Shown piece by piece: positions 7,747 through 10,000 of a stretch of 10,000 nt of DNA. Origin of the DNA: Asticcacaulis sp. (GTDB lineage Bacteria > Pseudomonadota > Alphaproteobacteria > Caulobacterales > Caulobacteraceae); assembly GCF_020217185.1 (NCBI RefSeq), contig NZ_JAIWNX010000318.1, positions 1 to 10,000 on the forward strand, read 5' to 3'. Below the pieces are notes generated by a model that was not told the DNA's origin, did not search any database, and was given only the letters and a program-made list of their open reading frames with translations. Both the position numbers and the translations under genes were made by a program. The stretch's first letter is position 1, and every line of letters starts with the position of its first letter.

Positions 7747-7775
7747 AAGGCGGTCCTGCGGGGCCGCCTTTTTTT
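7747..7775 (+). terminator. Intrinsic terminator of the receptor gene
   Basis: The stem AAGGCGGTCC (7747-7756) pairs with GGGCCGCCTT (7761-7770) with one G-U pair and a TGCG tetraloop. The T-run 7769-7775 follows at once. It lies 27 nt after the receptor stop codon, which fits a single-gene transcript. Confidence 0.92.
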
Positions 7776-8039
7776 GCGATAAAAAAGACACGGCTTGTGG
7801 CTATCACGTCACGTATCAGCGCTTTTACCTAAAGTGAGCCCAATTAAGGCCAAAGGGCCGCAATTTCGACCTTAGAGGCTCTTTATAAAGACAGTGACGA
7901 TTCCCATATCGCGATCACGGCGGGATTATTAGCCTGAACTTACGATATCATAACCCTGGTATGGTAGCTTTGAACGGCTACTGACAGAATAGGGCCTGAA
8001 ACGGTCTAGAACGACCCCACAGGACCACGGAGCAAGACG
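7776..8039. other. AT-richer intergenic spacer, no gene seen
   Basis: No coding frame, tRNA or recognised RNA is supported here. The stretch is visibly richer in A and T than its surroundings and should hold the promoter of the small membrane protein gene. No convincing -35/-10 pair was found; GCTACTGA (7977-7984) only loosely resembles a caulobacter-type -10. Short palindromes (TCGCGA near 7907, GATATC near 7944) have no clear meaning. Confidence 0.4.
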
Positions 8040-8549
8040 ATGAGCGGGCCGAAGGGCTTATTGGCGGGACTTTTCAAACCTTCCTCCGGGAAGGCGTCGA
8101 AGTCGCGCGCGCTCGTGACCGCCTCGCCGAAAACCCGCAAGCCCAAAACCCGTCGCAAAGGCCATGTGCGCAGCGGTGCCAGCCGGCTGTGGCGCGGGGT
8201 TCTGGCCGGGCTCGGTTTCTTCATTGTGGTTCTGGGTGTGATTATCGCGCCCCTGCCGGGACCGATGGGCCTGCCCGTCTCCATCGCCGGCTTGGTTATT
8301 GTTCTGCGCAACTCTTACTGGGCCAAGCGGCAGTTTATCCGCACCTGGCGGCGTCATCCGAAGTGGCTGACCCCGGTGCGGCGTCTTCTGCGTCCGCGCG
8401 CCAGATTCCTGTCGATCATCTGGCATCAGATGTTGCGCACCGAGAAGCTGGTGATCACCAAGACCAAAGACCGCGTTCTGGGACCCGTTCGGCGGCGCTT
8501 CCTGCGCAAGGCGCGCCGCCATAGCTTCCGCCCACAGTCGGCCGATTAA
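8040..8549 (+). CDS. Small basic membrane protein resembling the PGPGW family
   Basis: This is a 169-residue protein. Residues 1-50 are basic and polar (SPKTRKPKTRRKGH). A membrane helix follows at about 52-70 (GVLAGLGFFIVVLGVIIA), then the turn PLPGPMGLP (71-79) and a second hydrophobic helix (about 77-91) ending in NSYWAKRQF. The C-terminal half (about 95-169) is rich in Arg. Two helices joined by a Pro-Gly-rich turn and followed by AKR are the pattern of PGPGW-type putative membrane proteins of unknown function; here the last G of PGPG is M. The ATG at 8040 has GGAG (8029-8032) 7 nt upstream. It is a single-gene unit with its own terminator. The role is unknown; a cytoplasmic RNA- or membrane-associated basic tail is only a guess. 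Confidence 0.8.
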   Translation: MSGPKGLLAGLFKPSSGKASKSRALVTASPKTRKPKTRRKGHVRSGASRLWRGVLAGLGFFIVVLGVIIAPLPGPMGLPVSIAGLVIVLRNSYWAKRQFIRTWRRHPKWLTPVRRLLRPRARFLSIIWHQMLRTEKLVITKTKDRVLGPVRRRFLRKARRHSFRPQSAD

Positions 8550-8584
8550 AAAAACCTCCCGATCCTGGATCGAGAGGTTTTTTT
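8548..8584. terminator. Intrinsic terminator, probably bidirectional
   Basis: The A-run 8548-8554 and CCTC (8555-8558) pair with GAGG (8574-8577) and the T-run 8578-8584. The inner stem CGATC (8560-8564) pairs with GATCG (8568-8572) around CTG, with one C/A mismatch. It overlaps the TAA of the upstream gene (8547-8549). With T-runs on both strands and convergent pntB on the other side, it can end both transcripts. Confidence 0.92.
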
Positions 8585-8603
8585 GTGGTCTGAATGAGGG
8601 GGC

Positions 8604-8805
8604 TCAGAGGGCCTTGACGCTCCCTTCGGCCCTCTTCTTCGCATCGGCAAACAGCATCCCCCGCCGATGCGAAGTGATCAGAGGGCCTTGACGCTCCCCT
8701 CGACCATCTTCTTCGCATCGGCAAACAGCATCCCCGCCGATGCGAAGTGATCAGAGGGCCTTGACGATCCCCTCGACCATCTTCTTCGCATCGGCAAACA
8801 GCATC
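8604..8805 (-). repeat. Three tandem copies of the pntB 3' end with inverted arms
   Basis: The last 55 nt of pntB, including its stop (8751-8805), recur at 8678-8732 with one mismatch and at 8604-8658 with a few more. The periods are 73 and 74 nt. Read on the minus strand, the copies would still encode [21 protein letters not shown] and [21 protein letters not shown]. Between copies lies an inverted copy of the coding 12-mer. CTTCGCATCGGC occurs at 8637-8648, 8711-8722 and 8784-8795, and its complement GCCGATGCGAAG occurs at 8663-8674 and 8736-8747. The spacers therefore form 12-bp hairpins with 13-14 nt loops. The copies lack start codons in a useful context and are taken as non-coding remnants. 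Confidence 0.92.
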
Positions 8806-10000
8806 ATCGTATTGTCGCGGAAGAAGAGTTCGTTTTCGACACCCGCATAGCCCGACGACATGCCGCGTTTGACGAAGAGTACGGTCTGCGCCTTTTCGAC
8901 GTCGAGGATCGGCATACCGAAGATGGCCGAGGTCGGGTCGGTCTTGGCCGCCGGGTTCGTGACGTCATTGGCCCCGATGACAAAGGCGACGTCCGCCGTG
9001 GCAAACTCGCTGTTGATGTCCTCCAGTTCGAAGACCTCATCATAGGGGACATTGGCTTCGGCCAGCAGCACATTCATGTGCCCCGGCATACGGCCGGCCA
9101 CAGGGTGGATGGCGTATTTGACCTCAACGCCTTCTTCTTTCAGCTTGTCGGCCATTTCGCGCAGGGCGTGCTGCGCCTGAGCCACCGCCATGCCGTAGCC
9201 CGGCACGATGATGACCTTGGAGGCGTTCTTCATGATGAAGGCGGCGTCATCGGCGGAGCCCTGCTTGACCGGGCGCGTTTCGACCTTGCCACCGGCGGCG
9301 GCCGCCGAAGTATCGGCCCCGAACCCGCCCAGAATGACCGAGACGAAGGAGCGGTTCATGCCCTTGCACATGATGTAGCTGAGGATGGCCCCGGAGGAGC
9401 CGACCAGTGCGCCGGTGATGATCAGGGCAATGTTTTCCAGCGTGAAGCCCAGCGCTGCCGCGGCCCAGCCCGAATAGGAGTTGAGCATGGAGACAACGAC
9501 TGGCATGTCGGCCCCGCCAATGGGGATGATCAGGGTCACGCCCAGCACCAGAGACAGGGCAAAGATCAGCCAGAAGGCCCATTGCGCCTGACCCGCCGTG
9601 GCGATCAGCACGCCGATCAGGGCGAAGATGGCCAGACCGATGCCGATATTCAGCGCGTGTCGTGCCGGCAGGATGATGGGTGCCCCCGACATATTGCCAT
9701 TCAGCTTGGCAAAGGCGATGACTGAACCGGTGAAGGTGATGGCCCCGATGGCAACGCCCAGGCTCAGTTCGATCACCGATTGCGTCTTGATGCCAAGGCC
9801 GGAGTCGATATGGAAGGCGTCGGGCGCATAGAGGGCTCCCACGGCGACCAGACAGGCCGCAAGACCGACCAGCGAGTGGAAGGCCGCCACAAGCTGCGGC
9901 ATGGAGGTCATCGAGACTTTTTTGGCGATGGTCGCTCCGGCAAAACCGCCGACCGCCACGCCACCCAGGATCAGAGCGATGGTGACGGGGTCGATCTCAC
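8751..10000 (-). CDS. pntB: NAD(P) transhydrogenase subunit beta (5' end beyond the right edge)
   Basis: PntB is the membrane subunit carrying the NADP(H)-binding domain of proton-translocating transhydrogenase, which couples hydride transfer from NADH to NADP+ to proton entry across the inner membrane. About 416 codons are visible and the frame stays open to the right edge, so roughly the first 50 residues are missing. GTG at 9957-9959 is internal, because the codons before it continue family-like sequence. The visible part has about six hydrophobic helices with [16 protein letters not shown] and the [20 protein letters not shown] loop. The NADP-binding domain follows, with [59 protein letters not shown] and the C-terminal [17 protein letters not shown]. 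The alpha-subunit gene(s) should lie upstream, outside the window. The 3' end is repeated downstream of the stop. Confidence 0.96.
   Translation of the reverse strand, partial: EIDPVTIALILGGVAVGGFAGATIAKKVSMTSMPQLVAAFHSLVGLAACLVAVGALYAPDAFHIDSGLGIKTQSVIELSLGVAIGAITFTGSVIAFAKLNGNMSGAPIILPARHALNIGIGLAIFALIGVLIATAGQAQWAFWLIFALSLVLGVTLIIPIGGADMPVVVSMLNSYSGWAAAALGFTLENIALIITGALVGSSGAILSYIMCKGMNRSFVSVILGGFGADTSAAAAGGKVETRPVKQGSADDAAFIMKNASKVIIVPGYGMAVAQAQHALREMADKLKEEGVEVKYAIHPVAGRMPGHMNVLLAEANVPYDEVFELEDINSEFATADVAFVIGANDVTNPAAKTDPTSAIFGMPILDVEKAQTVLFVKRGMSSGYAGVENELFFRDNTMMLFADAKKMVEGIVKAL

Noticed and set aside
8455..8724. Minus-strand open frame of 89 codons between pntB and the small membrane protein gene
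   Set aside because: It covers the duplicated pntB end in another frame and the bidirectional terminator; no ribosome site or family likeness.
8604..8805. CRISPR-like array near pntB
   Set aside because: The repeated unit is the pntB 3' end itself, contiguous and without unique spacers, and no cas gene is present.
9957..9959. GTG as the start of pntB
   Set aside because: The frame is open through the right edge and the upstream codons ([13 protein letters not shown]) continue the expected membrane helix, so the true start lies outside.

Overview
The window looks like chromosomal DNA of a high-GC alphaproteobacterium, most plausibly Caulobacteraceae (Asticcacaulis/Brevundimonas/Caulobacter-like). 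This is an inference from GC-rich codon use with long spurious antisense frames, the caulobacter/sphingomonad-style TonB-dependent receptor, palindrome-rich intergenic spacers and the gcv operon layout. No rRNA, tRNA, CRISPR array, transposase, phage or plasmid gene was seen.

Layout. (1) Positions 1-180, minus strand: the first 60 codons of a gene of unknown function with a hydrophobic segment, leaving the window at the left edge. (2) About 181-559: divergent control region with a clear tandem glycine riboswitch (about 320-497) in front of (3) the plus-strand glycine cleavage operon gcvT (560-1672), gcvH (1685-2053) and gcvP (2200-5046). A palindrome-rich element fills the gcvH-gcvP gap. (4) The end of gcvP and its spacer (5030-5225) are a 93-bp tandem repeat, followed by a long terminator-like hairpin (5281-5318). 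(5) A TonB-dependent outer-membrane receptor (5420-7720) ends in a strong intrinsic terminator. (6) An AT-richer spacer precedes a small basic membrane protein resembling the PGPGW family (8040-8549). It ends in a U-tract terminator placed to work in both directions. (7) On the minus strand, pntB (NADP(H)-binding beta subunit of proton-translocating transhydrogenase) enters from the right edge and stops at 8751. Two extra degenerate copies of its 3' end lie behind the stop codon.

How the genes work together. GcvT, GcvH and GcvP are three of the four glycine cleavage proteins. Glycine is decarboxylated by P, the aminomethyl group is carried on the lipoyl-lysine of H, and T passes a one-carbon unit to tetrahydrofolate. 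The fourth component, L (dihydrolipoamide dehydrogenase), is not in the window. The glycine riboswitch ties expression to substrate. The conserved CUCAGG of aptamer 2 is complementary to the gcvT Shine-Dalgarno region, which suggests translational control. The receptor, the small membrane protein and pntB have no visible functional link to the operon.

The gene content is ordinary and I see no undescribed multi-gene system. The most unusual features are non-coding: two unrelated genes (gcvP and pntB) whose 3' ends, stop codon included, are tandemly repeated downstream as hairpin-forming units, and the palindromic element between gcvH and gcvP.
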